Part shown: in pieces, positions 23,863 to 32,537 of the stretch | Position numbering within the stretch: position 1 is the stretch's first letter | How the letters are laid out: each line of letters opens with the position of its first letter | Origin: JAGOCV01 sp049445855 | Lineage (GTDB): Bacteria > Pseudomonadota > Gammaproteobacteria > Burkholderiales > Burkholderiaceae_C | Assembly (NCBI RefSeq): GCF_049445855.1 | Contig: NZ_JBMSDV010000002.1 | Span: 496,001 to 560,000, forward strand | DNA length: 64,000 nt | Reading direction: 5' to 3' | Made by a program: the position numbers and the translations under genes | Notes under the pieces: model-generated | The model's database searches: none | What the model was told of the DNA's origin: nothing | The model's input: the letters and a program-made list of their open reading frames with translations, nothing else

Positions 23863-25551
23863 ATGGCATTGCTGGAAGTGAAGGTCCCCGATATCGGGGA
23901 TTTCGACGAGGTCGCGGTCATCGAGGTGCTGGTCAAGGCGGGTGACACCGTCAAGGCCGAGCAGAGCCTGATCACCGTCGAGTCCGACAAGGCGTCGATG
24001 GAGATTCCGTCGGCAGCCGCTGGCGTCATCAAGGAGATGAAGGTCAGGATCGGCGACAAGATCAAGGAAGGCTCGATCGTGCTGGTGCTGGAGACGGCAG
24101 GTGATGCTGCGGCGCCCGCACCCGCGCCTGCTTCGGCTCCGGCTCCGGCGCCTGTGGCTGTTGCGGCCCCCGCCGCAGCGCCTTCCCAGGCTGCTCCTGC
24201 ACCCGCGCCCGTGGCCAGCGGCCCGGTCGAAGTGCGTGTGCCCGACATTGGCGACTTCAAGGACGTGTCCGTCATCGAAGTGTTCGTGAAGCCGGGCGAC
24301 ACGGTGAAGCTCGAGCAGAGCCTGCTCACCGTCGAGTCCGACAAGGCGTCGATGGAAATCCCGTCCGCCGCTGCCGGCGTGGTGAAGGAACTGAAGGTCA
24401 AGCTCGGCGACAAGATCAACATCGGCGATCTGATCGCGGTGCTCGAAGGTTCTGCTGCCGCACCGGCTGCTTCTGCTCCCGTCTCTGCAGCGCCTTCCGC
24501 TGCGCCTGCTGCAACTGCCGCAAGCCCCGCACCGGCCGCTGCCGCAACGCCTGCAGCATCTGTTGCAGCCGCCGCTGCATCTGTTCCTGCGCACGACCCG
24601 ACCGCTCCGCGCGGCGCATTGCCGCATGCATCGCCGTCCGTGCGCAAGTTCGCGCGTGAACTCGGCGTGCCGCTCGAAGAAGTGAAGGGCAGCGGGCCGA
24701 AAGGCCGCATCACGCAGGATGACGTTCAGGCCTTCACCAAGGCCGTGATGAGCGGTGCTTCGCAAACGAAGGCGCAAGCTGCGAAGGCACCGGCATCCGG
24801 CGGTGGTGATGGCGCGGCCCTCGGCCTGCTGCCGTGGCCGAAGGTGGACTTCACCAAGTTCGGCCCGGTCGAACGCAAGGACTTGAGCCGCATCAAGAAG
24901 ATCAGCGGCGCGAACCTGCATCGCAACTGGGTCATGATCCCGCACGTCACCAACAACGACGAAGCCGACATCACCGAACTCGAAGCCTTCCGCGTTTCCA
25001 CGAACAAGGAAAACGAGAAGTCGGGCATCAAGGTGACGATGCTGGCCTTCGTGATCAAGGCGACGGTCGCGGCGCTGAAGAAATTCCCCGAGTTCAATAC
25101 CAGCCTCGACGGCGACCAGCTCGTCTACAAGAACTACTTCAACATCGGCTTTGCGGCGGACACGCCCAACGGGCTCGTCGTGCCGGTGCTCAAGGATGCC
25201 GACAAGAAGGGCATCCTGCAGATCAGCCAGGAGATGGGCGAACTCGCCAAGAAAGCGCGCGATGGCAAGCTCGGCTCGGCCGACATGCAGGGCGGCTGCA
25301 TGTCGATCAGCTCGCTGGGCGGCATCGGCGGCACGCATTTCACGCCGATCATCAATGCGCCCGAAGTGGCGATCCTCGGTCTGTCCAAGAGCTACATGAA
25401 GCCTGTGTGGGACGGCAAGCAGTTCGTGCCGCAACTTACATTGCCGCTGTCACTGTCGTACGACCACCGCGTCATCGACGGCGCATCGGCCGCACGCTTC
25501 AACGCCTACCTGGGCCAGGTGCTCGCCGACTTCCGCCGCGTACTGCTATGA
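23863..25551 (+). CDS. aceF: Dihydrolipoamide acetyltransferase, pyruvate dehydrogenase E2
   Basis: E2 core of the pyruvate dehydrogenase complex, transferring acetyl from lipoamide to CoA. The 562 residues contain two lipoyl domains with lipoylated Lys43 and Lys161, both in the identical motif VESDKASMEIPSAAAG, joined by Ala/Pro-rich flexible linkers. The peripheral-subunit binding domain follows (ASPSVRKFARELGVPLEEVK) and then the catalytic domain ending in the acetyltransferase motif DHRVIDGASAARF. E. coli AceF has three lipoyl domains; here there are two in E2 and a third on the E3 encoded downstream. Its stop overlaps the start of the proteasome-like gene (ATGA). Confidence 0.97.
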   Translation: MALLEVKVPDIGDFDEVAVIEVLVKAGDTVKAEQSLITVESDKASMEIPSAAAGVIKEMKVRIGDKIKEGSIVLVLETAGDAAAPAPAPASAPAPAPVAVAAPAAAPSQAAPAPAPVASGPVEVRVPDIGDFKDVSVIEVFVKPGDTVKLEQSLLTVESDKASMEIPSAAAGVVKELKVKLGDKINIGDLIAVLEGSAAAPAASAPVSAAPSAAPAATAASPAPAAAATPAASVAAAAASVPAHDPTAPRGALPHASPSVRKFARELGVPLEEVKGSGPKGRITQDDVQAFTKAVMSGASQTKAQAAKAPASGGGDGAALGLLPWPKVDFTKFGPVERKDLSRIKKISGANLHRNWVMIPHVTNNDEADITELEAFRVSTNKENEKSGIKVTMLAFVIKATVAALKKFPEFNTSLDGDQLVYKNYFNIGFAADTPNGLVVPVLKDADKKGILQISQEMGELAKKARDGKLGSADMQGGCMSISSLGGIGGTHFTPIINAPEVAILGLSKSYMKPVWDGKQFVPQLTLPLSLSYDHRVIDGASAARFNAYLGQVLADFRRVLL

Positions 25552-26138
25552 CGGTCATTGCAGTCGTGAAGAAGGCGGGGCAGGTGGCCATTGCCTCGGA
25601 CACGCTCGTCACGTTCGGCGACACGCGTCTGCCCAACCGCTTCGAGAACAACACCAAGGTGTTCAAAGTGGACACGCCCCATGGCGTGAGCCACGTCGGC
25701 ATGGCGGGCACGGTGGCGCACTTTCCGGTGCTGCGCAAGGCGCTGGGTGCATTGCCGAAAGATCAGGTGCGCCTGAGCAGCCGCGAGGAGGTATTCGACA
25801 CCTTCACGCGCCTGCATCCGCTGCTGAAGGAAACGTTCTTCCTGCAGACCAAGGAAGACGACAACGACCCTTACGAGTCGAGCCAGTTCACCGTGGTGAT
25901 CGCCAATTCGAGCGGCATCTACGGCGTTTACAGCTATCGCGAGGTGTTCGAGTTCAAGGAGTTCTGGAGCATCGGCTCAGGTCGCAGCTTTGCGTTGGGC
26001 GCGATGCACGCGAGCTGGGCAGGCGCGAAGACCGCTCGTGAAGTGGCGCTGGCCGGCGTGAATGCCGCCTGCGAATTCGACAAGAACTCCTCCGCACCGG
26101 TGGAAGTGTCCACCGTCAAACTGAAAGGTTCCGCATGA
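25548..26138 (+). CDS. Proteasome-like N-terminal-threonine hydrolase, BPH type
   Basis: A 196-residue protein whose second residue is Thr; removal of Met would expose the threonine nucleophile of proteasomal Ntn-hydrolases. Counting Thr as 1, Gly10, Asp17, Thr21, Gly23 and Thr25 fall exactly where HslV has them (TVIAVVKKAGQVAIASDTL versus HslV TT-V-RR-GQVVIAGDGQ), and a Lys at 36 in NTKVF can serve as catalytic Lys33 after a three-residue insertion. GMAGTVAHF and GSGRSFALGAMHA match the S4/Gly-rich and GSG loops of proteasome beta folds. Length and lineage agree with BPH, the betaproteobacterial proteasome homolog described in the literature as a self-assembling double-ring hydrolase. No unfoldase gene (hslU, clpX) is adjacent. 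It is coupled by ATGA overlaps to aceF before it and lpdA after it, so it is an integral part of the operon. Substrate unknown. Confidence 0.85.
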   Translation: MTVIAVVKKAGQVAIASDTLVTFGDTRLPNRFENNTKVFKVDTPHGVSHVGMAGTVAHFPVLRKALGALPKDQVRLSSREEVFDTFTRLHPLLKETFFLQTKEDDNDPYESSQFTVVIANSSGIYGVYSYREVFEFKEFWSIGSGRSFALGAMHASWAGAKTAREVALAGVNAACEFDKNSSAPVEVSTVKLKGSA

Positions 26139-27967
26139 GCCTCGTTGAAATCAAGGTGCCGGACATCGGCGATTTTTCGGAAGTGGCCGTCATCGAGGTG
26201 CTGGTCAAACCCGGCGACACGATCAAGGCCGAGCAGAGTCTGATCACCGTGGAGTCCGACAAGGCCTCGATGGAAATTCCCTCCAGCCACGCAGGCGTGG
26301 TGAAGGAAATGAAGGTCAAGGTCGGTGACAAGGTGGCTGAAGGGTCAGTGGTGCTGATGCTGGAGGCCAGCGATGCAGGTGCAGCCGCTGCGCCTTCGCC
26401 GGCTCTTTCAACTGCGACGCCTGCTGCGCCAGCACCTGCTGCACCCGTGCCAGTGCCGGCACCTTCCGCCGCACCTGCGCCGCAAGCCGTCAGCTACTCC
26501 GGCGCAACCGATGTCGAATGCGATGTGCTCGTTCTCGGCGGTGGGCCCGGTGGCTATTCGGCCGCATTCCGCGCGGCTGACCTCGGCCTCAAGGTCGTGC
26601 TGGTCGAGCGCTACGCCACGCTGGGCGGTGTCTGCCTGAACGTGGGCTGTATCCCGTCCAAGGCATTGCTGCACGTCGCGGCCGTCATGGACGAAGTGAG
26701 CCACTTCGAAGCGCTGGGCGTGAGTTATGGCAAGCCGACTGTGGACCTGGACAAGCTGCGCGCCCACAAGGCCAAGGTGGTGGGCAAGCTCACGGGCGGC
26801 CTGAATTTCATGGCGAAGGCACGCAAGGTCACGGTCATCCGCGGCCATGGCGAGTTCGTCGGCGCGAACCACCTCACCGTGCAGGAAACCTCGGGCGAAG
26901 GCCAGGAGCGCACGGGCAAGTCGCAGACGGTCAGGTTCCGCAACGCGATCATTGCGGCGGGCTCCCAGGCGGTGCATCTGCCTTTCATGCCGAAGGACCC
27001 GCGCGTGGTCGACTCGACCGGCGCGCTCGAGCTGGCGGGCAGCCCCAAGCGCATGCTGATCCTGGGCGGCGGCATCATCGGCCTGGAAATGGGCACGGTG
27101 TACTCCACGCTGGGTGCACGCCTCGACGTCGTCGAAATGATGGACGGCCTGATGCAGGGTGCCGACCGCGATCTGGTCAAGGTGTGGCAGAAGATGAATG
27201 CGCCGCGCTTCGACAACATCATGCTCAAGACCAGGACCGTCGGTGCGGAAGCGACGAAGGACGGCATCCTGGTGAAGTTCGAGGGCGAGGCTGCCCCGAA
27301 GGAACCGCAGGTGTACGACCTGGTGCTGCAGGCCGTGGGCCGCACGCCCAATGGCAAGAAGATCGGCGCCGAGAAGGCCGGCGTGTCGGTGGGCGACCGC
27401 GGGTTCATTCCGGTGGACATCCAGATGCGCACCAACGTGCCGCACATCTTCGCCATCGGCGACATCATCGGCCAGCCGATGCTGGCGCACAAGGCCGTGC
27501 ACGAAGGCCACGTGGCAGCCGAAGTCATCGCCGGCGAGCAACTGGGCGACAAGGAACTGTCGAGTGCCGCCTTCAATGCACGCGTCATCCCGAGCGTGGC
27601 CTACACCGACCCCGAAATCGCCTGGGTCGGCCTGACCGAAGAGCAGGCGGCTGCACAAGGCATCGCGGTCAAGAAGGGCCTGCTGCCGTGGAACGCGTCG
27701 GGTCGCGCCATCGCCAACAACCGCGACGAAGGCTTCACCAAGCTGCTGTTCGACGAAAAGACGCACCGCATCGTCGGCGGCGGCATCGTCGGCACGCACG
27801 CGGGCGACATGATCGGCGAAGTGGCGCTGGCCATCGAGATGGGCGCTGACGAAGTGGACATCGGCAAGACGATCCACCCGCACCCGACGCTGGGCGAAAG
27901 CATCGGCCTGGCGGCGGAAGTGGCGCACGGCAGTTGCACCGACGTGCCGCCGCCGCGCAAACGCTGA
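26135..27967 (+). CDS. lpdA: Dihydrolipoyl dehydrogenase with N-terminal lipoyl domain (PDH E3)
   Basis: E3 flavoprotein that reoxidises dihydrolipoamide of the pyruvate dehydrogenase complex with NAD. The 610-residue protein starts with a lipoyl domain (Lys43 in VESDKASMEIPS), an Ala/Pro linker (80-122), then the FAD domain (VLVLGGGPGGYSAAF, about 131-145), redox-active Cys167/Cys172 (GGVCLNVGCIPSK), NAD motif LILGGGIIGLEMG, and the C-terminal HPHPTLGESIG with the catalytic His/Glu. The lipoyl-E3 fusion is known from Neisseria and Burkholderiales E3 enzymes. It starts in an ATGA overlap with the proteasome-like gene and ends the operon before a strong terminator. Confidence 0.97.
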   Translation: MSLVEIKVPDIGDFSEVAVIEVLVKPGDTIKAEQSLITVESDKASMEIPSSHAGVVKEMKVKVGDKVAEGSVVLMLEASDAGAAAAPSPALSTATPAAPAPAAPVPVPAPSAAPAPQAVSYSGATDVECDVLVLGGGPGGYSAAFRAADLGLKVVLVERYATLGGVCLNVGCIPSKALLHVAAVMDEVSHFEALGVSYGKPTVDLDKLRAHKAKVVGKLTGGLNFMAKARKVTVIRGHGEFVGANHLTVQETSGEGQERTGKSQTVRFRNAIIAAGSQAVHLPFMPKDPRVVDSTGALELAGSPKRMLILGGGIIGLEMGTVYSTLGARLDVVEMMDGLMQGADRDLVKVWQKMNAPRFDNIMLKTRTVGAEATKDGILVKFEGEAAPKEPQVYDLVLQAVGRTPNGKKIGAEKAGVSVGDRGFIPVDIQMRTNVPHIFAIGDIIGQPMLAHKAVHEGHVAAEVIAGEQLGDKELSSAAFNARVIPSVAYTDPEIAWVGLTEEQAAAQGIAVKKGLLPWNASGRAIANNRDEGFTKLLFDEKTHRIVGGGIVGTHAGDMIGEVALAIEMGADEVDIGKTIHPHPTLGESIGLAAEVAHGSCTDVPPPRKR

Positions 27968-27985
27968 AGTTGCGTCAACCATGAG

Positions 27986-28012
27986 AAACGGCCCGCGAGG
28001 GCCGTTTTTTTT
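27986..28012 (+). terminator. Rho-independent terminator of the aceE operon
   Basis: Perfect 7-bp stem ACGGCCC/GGGCCGT (27988-27994 and 27999-28005) with loop GCGA, followed by eight T residues (28005-28012) and preceded by A residues. It lies 18 bases after the lpdA stop and just before the convergent NlpC/P60 gene end; the A-rich 5' flank could also allow some function on the other strand. Confidence 0.9.
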
Positions 28013-28030
28013 GCGGGGCGGAGCAGACGC

Positions 28031-28693
28031 TCAGGGCATCAATTCCGGATACGGACGGGGCTGGTTGGCCGACGCCGCCGGGGCAGGTGCAGCGGGAGCC
28101 GCCGTCTGCATCAGTGACGCAGCCGCAGCATTCGCAGGCAACTGGGCCTGCGACTCGGCCGGCGTGACGCGTCGAGCACCGTCGAAGCGCCGCTGCCAGT
28201 AGTTGCTTTGCATGCTTTCCACGCGAACCTCGGCACCGGGCTTGGGCGAGTGGATGAACTTGCCGTCGCCGACATAGATGCCGACGTGGCTGAAGGTGCG
28301 GCGCAGCGTGTTGAAGAACACGAGGTCGCCCGGCTTGAGTTCGGTCTTCTCGATCTTCTGCGTGGCGGCCGCCTGCTGCTCGGCCTTGCGTGGCAGCACG
28401 AGGCCGATGGTCTGCTCGTACATGGCCTTCACGAAGCCGCTGCAGTCGAAGCCACCGGCTTCGGCCGAGTTGCCGCCGCGCTTGTACGGCACACCCAGGA
28501 AACCCATGGCCGTGACGACGAGTTCGGACGTCTTGTCCTGCACGGTTTGGCGGACCTGATTGAACTGCTCGACCAGCCCGCGATCGGACAGGAACTTGTC
28601 CATGTCGTCCGATGCGTTCGCGTGAGCCTGCGGCGCAGCGACGGCCTGTTGGGCCATGAGCAATACCACTGCGGCGATGAGGGCTGAACGCAT
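28031..28693 (-). CDS. Secreted NlpC/P60 family peptidoglycan hydrolase
   Basis: A 220-residue protein with a signal peptide (MRSALIAAVVLLMAQQAVAA). After a helical region (28-60) comes the NlpC/P60 domain with catalytic Cys84 (GGFDCSGFVKAMY), His136 (TFSHVGIYVGDG) and the third polar residue His148 (KFIHSPKPG). Family enzymes cleave D-gamma-glutamyl-diaminopimelate or related stem-peptide bonds in the periplasm. The C-terminal 50 residues are Ala/Pro-rich and probably disordered. It is a single gene, convergent with the aceE operon and divergent from the aldose dehydrogenase gene (91-bp AT-rich gap). Confidence 0.92.
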   Translation of the reverse strand: MRSALIAAVVLLMAQQAVAAPQAHANASDDMDKFLSDRGLVEQFNQVRQTVQDKTSELVVTAMGFLGVPYKRGGNSAEAGGFDCSGFVKAMYEQTIGLVLPRKAEQQAAATQKIEKTELKPGDLVFFNTLRRTFSHVGIYVGDGKFIHSPKPGAEVRVESMQSNYWQRRFDGARRVTPAESQAQLPANAAAASLMQTAAPAAPAPAASANQPRPYPELMP

Positions 28694-28784
28694 GGGGCCG
28701 TAGGATACCGGACAGGGTGAGCCGGCGTCAATTTAAAGAAGATTCTGGATTTTCATTGCAACTAATTGATTTGTAAAGGTTTCC

Positions 28785-29924
28785 ATGAAGAATTTGAATT
28801 TTTCTCAGTTCGCCGTCAGCCTGCTGGTGACCATTTCCGGGATCGCTGTGCTGCCCGTGGCCGCGCAGGCGGTGTCGGTCCGTGCCGAGGTTGTAGCCAC
28901 CGGGCTTGCGAACCCCTGGGGCGTTGCCTTCCTGCCGGAAGGCCAATGGCTGGTGACGGAAAAGGGGGGCAGCATGCGCGTTGTCGGTGCCGACGGACGC
29001 ATCGGCGAGCCGCTCCAGGGCTTGCCACAGATCGCCGCGGGCGGGCAGGGCGGTCTGCTGGACGTGCTGGCCGACTCGGCCTTCGCGCAGAACCGCACCG
29101 TTTACTTCTGCTTCTCAGAGCCGGGCATGGGCAACCAGTCCAGCGCCAACAGCACGGCGCTCGCCAGTGCACGCCTGTCGGTGGACCACCGTCGGCTGGA
29201 GAACGTGAGGGTCATCTTCAGCCAGAAACCCAAGGTGGCCAGCCGTGCGCACTTCGGGTGCCGCATCGTGGAGTCCCGTGACGGCACGCTCTTCATGACG
29301 CTGGGCGACCGCTTCTCGCGCATGCAGGATGCACAGACGCTGGACAACCACCACGGCAAGGTGATCCGCATCCGCAAGGACGGGGGCATTCCGCCGGACA
29401 ACCCGTTCGTGAAGCGCGGCGGTGCGCTTCCTGAAATCTGGAGCTACGGCCACCGCAACGGACAGGGCGCAACGCTCGCGCCGGACGGCAGTTTCTGGAT
29501 GCACGAGCACGGCCCGCAGGGCGGCGACGAGATCAATGTGCCGCAGGCGGGGCGCAACTACGGCTGGCCCGTCATCACCTACGGCGAAAACTATGGCGGC
29601 GGCAAGATCGGGGATGGGATCACCTCGCGTGACGGGCTCGAGCAGCCGCTGCACTACTGGGCGCCGTCGATCGCGCCGTCGGGCATGGCTTTCGTCACGA
29701 GCGACCGCTACGGCCCGGCCATGAAGGGCAGCCTGCTGGTCGGCTCGCTGAAGTTCGGCTACGTGAACCGCATCACGCTGGCCGGCGGCAAGGTGCAGGG
29801 CGAGCAGAAGCTGATTGCCGACATCGGCGATCGCATCCGCGACGTGAAGCAGGGACCGGACGGATTCATCTACGTCTTGACCGACAATTCGCGGGGCCGG
29901 CTGATCCGACTGCAGCCATCCTGA
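28785..29924 (+). CDS. Periplasmic PQQ-dependent aldose sugar dehydrogenase family protein
   Basis: A 379-residue protein of the soluble PQQ glucose/aldose dehydrogenase (YliI/Asd) family. The signal peptide (1-29) ends VLPVAAQA. The six-bladed propeller begins with GLANPWGVAFLPEG and includes GGQGGLLDV, RAHFGCRIV with the expected catalytic His, DNHHGKVIRI, YGHRNGQGATL, HEHGPQGGDEIN and GRNYGWPVITYG, all typical of the PQQ and calcium sites. The expected activity is oxidation of aldoses in the periplasm with electrons passed to the respiratory chain. PQQ synthesis genes are not in the window. Family certain, substrate not. Confidence 0.92.
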   Translation: MKNLNFSQFAVSLLVTISGIAVLPVAAQAVSVRAEVVATGLANPWGVAFLPEGQWLVTEKGGSMRVVGADGRIGEPLQGLPQIAAGGQGGLLDVLADSAFAQNRTVYFCFSEPGMGNQSSANSTALASARLSVDHRRLENVRVIFSQKPKVASRAHFGCRIVESRDGTLFMTLGDRFSRMQDAQTLDNHHGKVIRIRKDGGIPPDNPFVKRGGALPEIWSYGHRNGQGATLAPDGSFWMHEHGPQGGDEINVPQAGRNYGWPVITYGENYGGGKIGDGITSRDGLEQPLHYWAPSIAPSGMAFVTSDRYGPAMKGSLLVGSLKFGYVNRITLAGGKVQGEQKLIADIGDRIRDVKQGPDGFIYVLTDNSRGRLIRLQPS

Positions 29925-29965
29925 ACCGATCCCGAGACCGAAAAGAACGCCGAAAGAAAACGCCC

Positions 29966-30562
29966 ATGCTGCTGGATGCCGAACAATCCCAACTCGTGCT
30001 GGTGGACTACCAGGCCCGCCTGATGCCCGCCATTGCCGACGGCGCTGCCGCACTGGCCAATGCCGTGCGTCTGGCCAAGGCGGCGCAGGCGCTGGGCGTG
30101 CCGGTGTTCGGCACCGAGCAGAACCCCTCGAAGCTGGGCGAGAACGACCCGGCGCTGCGCGCGCTGTGCCAGCAGACGCTGGCGAAGATGCATTTCAGCG
30201 CCGTGTCTGAAGGCCTGGGCGAATGGCTCAAGCCGCTCGCCAAGGGGCCGCAGGGCAATGCGCGCAGCCTGCCCAGGCACCTGCAGAAGCCGCCGGAACC
30301 CGCGCGCGAGATGATCGTCATCGCAGGCTGCGAAGCGCACGTCTGTCTGCTGCAGACGGCGCTCGAACTCATCGAGGACGAGTTCGATGTCTGGGTGGTG
30401 ACGGACGCCTGCGCCTCGCGCACCGAGCGCAACCGCGACGCGGCCTTCGACCGGCTGGCCGGTGCCGGGGCCGAGCTCGTCACCACCGAGATGGTGGTGT
30501 TCGAATGGCTGCGCACCGCCGAGCACGAGCAGTTCAAGGCGCTCCAGGGCCTGATCAAGTAA
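29966..30562 (+). CDS. Isochorismatase-family cysteine hydrolase
   Basis: A 198-residue alpha/beta hydrolase of the isochorismatase-like superfamily (YcaC/nicotinamidase-like). The triad is visible as Asp in LVLVDYQARL (about residue 14), Lys in TLAKMHFSA and Cys in VIAGCEAHVCLLQTAL. Known members hydrolyse isochorismate, nicotinamide, carbamoylsarcosine or other amides; the substrate cannot be read here. It starts 41 bases after the aldose dehydrogenase gene on the same strand and may be co-transcribed, though a functional link is not evident. Confidence 0.9.
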   Translation: MLLDAEQSQLVLVDYQARLMPAIADGAAALANAVRLAKAAQALGVPVFGTEQNPSKLGENDPALRALCQQTLAKMHFSAVSEGLGEWLKPLAKGPQGNARSLPRHLQKPPEPAREMIVIAGCEAHVCLLQTALELIEDEFDVWVVTDACASRTERNRDAAFDRLAGAGAELVTTEMVVFEWLRTAEHEQFKALQGLIK

Positions 30563-30641
30563 TTGACATCGGTCACGGCCGTGGCGCGTCAGTCTGTAGC
30601 AAGGGCGACGGACACAATAGACGCAAAACGGGAGACAAGCC

Positions 30642-32537
30642 GTGGCAAGTTATGCAGAGTTCCATCGTCGCTCCATCGAGGAGCCCGATGCCTTCTGGGC
30701 CGAGCAGGCCCTCCTGATCGACTGGAAAACGCCGCCGCAGACGATCTGCGACTGGAGCCATCCACCCTTTGCGAAATGGTTCGCCGGCGGCACCACCAAC
30801 CTGTGCCACAACGCTGTCGACCGGCACCTGAACGACCGCGCAGACCAGCCTGCGCTGATCTACGTCTCCACCGAGACCGGCCAGGAAAAGACGTACACCT
30901 TCGCTCAATTGCACAAGCAGGTGCAACTGGCGGCCGCCATGCTCAGGGGTCTAGGCGTCGGCAAGGGCGACCGCGTGCTCATCTACATGCCGATGATCCC
31001 CGAGGCTGCGTTCGCCATGCTGGCCTGCGCGCGTATCGGCGCCATCCACTCGGTGGTGTTCGGCGGGTTCGCATCGGTGTCGCTTGCAAGCCGCATCGAG
31101 GACGCGAGCCCCAAAGTCGTGGTGAGCGCCGACGCGGGCTCGCGCGGTGGCAAGGTCATTCCGTACAAGCCGTTGCTGGACGAAGCGCTGCGGCTGTCCA
31201 GGCACAAGCCGCGGGCTGTGCTGCTGGCCAACCGGGGACTCGCGCCGATGGCGATGACGGCCTCGCGTGACCATGACTGGGCGAGTCTTGCCGGCCGGTA
31301 CGCCAACACCGATGTACCTTGCGAATGGCTCGACGCGACGGACATCAGCTACACCATTTACACCAGTGGCACGACAGGCAAGCCCAAAGGGGTGCAGCGC
31401 GACACGGGCGGCTATGCAGTGGCACTGGCCGCCAGCATGAAGCACATCTTCTGCGGCAATCCGGGCGAGACGTACTTCTCCACCAGCGACATCGGCTGGG
31501 TGGTCGGGCACAGCTACATCGTGTATGGCCCGCTCATCCACGGCATGGCCACGCTGATGTACGAAGGCCTGCCGATCCGGCCGGATGGCGGTGTCTGGTG
31601 GAGCCTGGTCGAGAAGTACAAGGTGACGGTAATGTTCAGCGCGCCCACGGCGGTGCGCGTGCTCAAGAAGCAGGACCCGGCACTGCTGAAGAAGTACGAC
31701 CTGTCCAGCCTGCGCGCGCTGTTCCTTGCGGGCGAGCCGCTGGATGAGCCGACCGCGCGCTGGATCAGCGACGGGCTGAACGTGCCCATCATCGACAACT
31801 ACTGGCAGACCGAAACCGGCTGGCCGCTGCTCACCATCGCCAACGGCGTCGAGAAGAAAGACAGCCGCTTCGGCAGCCCGGGCGTGCCGATGTACGGCTA
31901 CCGCGTCAAGCTGCTGCACGAGTCCACCGGCGAAGAGCTGACGCAACCGGGAGAGAAGGGTGTGGTCGTGCTGGAAGGCCCGACACCCCCGGGCTTCATG
32001 CAGACCGTATGGGGCGACGACGCGCGCTTCGTCAACACCTACTGGAAGAGCATTCCGGGTCAGTTGGTCTACAACACCTTCGATTGGGGCATCCGCGACG
32101 AGGACGGGTACTACTTCATCCTGGGCCGCACGGACGACGTGATCAACGTCGCCGGGCACCGGCTGGGCACGCGCGAGATCGAGGAGAGCATTTCCAGCCA
32201 TCCGGACGTGGCCGAGGTGGCCGTGGTCGGCGTGGCCGATGCGCTCAAGGGTCAGGTGGCCATGGCTTTCGCCGTGCCGCGCGATGCGGGCAGGATCCAG
32301 GATGCTGCGGCGCGGCTCGCGCTGGAAGGCGAGATCATGAAGCTTGTGGACACACAACTCGGCGCGCTGGCCCGTCCCGCGCGCGTGCACTTCGTGACGC
32401 TGCTGCCCAAGACCCGCAGCGGCAAGCTGCTGCGCCGCGCGATCCAGGCGGTGTGCGAAGGACGCGACCCGGGTGATCTGACGACGATCGAGGATCCGGG
32501 TGCGCTGGCGCAGGTCAGGGAGCAGCTGGCAAGCTAG
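30642..32537 (+). CDS. prpE: Propionate-CoA ligase
   Basis: Acyl-AMP-forming synthetase of the PrpE/Acs type, activating propionate (and probably acetate) to the CoA thioester. The 631-residue protein starts at a GTG with GGGAGA 7 bases upstream. It has the ATP loop YTSGTTGKPKGVQRDTGGYA (PrpE-like, as opposed to the Acs form), the DNYWQTETGWP motif, GRTDDVINVAGHRLGT hinge region and the C-terminal catalytic Lys in KTRSGKLLRR. Propionyl-CoA would feed the methylcitrate or methylmalonyl pathway, but no prpBCD genes are near. The 3' end overlaps the convergent TPR/OGT-like gene by 23 bases. Confidence 0.94.
   Translation: MASYAEFHRRSIEEPDAFWAEQALLIDWKTPPQTICDWSHPPFAKWFAGGTTNLCHNAVDRHLNDRADQPALIYVSTETGQEKTYTFAQLHKQVQLAAAMLRGLGVGKGDRVLIYMPMIPEAAFAMLACARIGAIHSVVFGGFASVSLASRIEDASPKVVVSADAGSRGGKVIPYKPLLDEALRLSRHKPRAVLLANRGLAPMAMTASRDHDWASLAGRYANTDVPCEWLDATDISYTIYTSGTTGKPKGVQRDTGGYAVALAASMKHIFCGNPGETYFSTSDIGWVVGHSYIVYGPLIHGMATLMYEGLPIRPDGGVWWSLVEKYKVTVMFSAPTAVRVLKKQDPALLKKYDLSSLRALFLAGEPLDEPTARWISDGLNVPIIDNYWQTETGWPLLTIANGVEKKDSRFGSPGVPMYGYRVKLLHESTGEELTQPGEKGVVVLEGPTPPGFMQTVWGDDARFVNTYWKSIPGQLVYNTFDWGIRDEDGYYFILGRTDDVINVAGHRLGTREIEESISSHPDVAEVAVVGVADALKGQVAMAFAVPRDAGRIQDAAARLALEGEIMKLVDTQLGALARPARVHFVTLLPKTRSGKLLRRAIQAVCEGRDPGDLTTIEDPGALAQVREQLAS

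Noticed and set aside
22266..24713. An 815-codon minus-strand frame opposite aceE/aceF with Ala/Gly-rich stretches
   Set aside because: The Ala/Gly-rich segments mirror the Ala/Pro linkers of AceF; no independent features.
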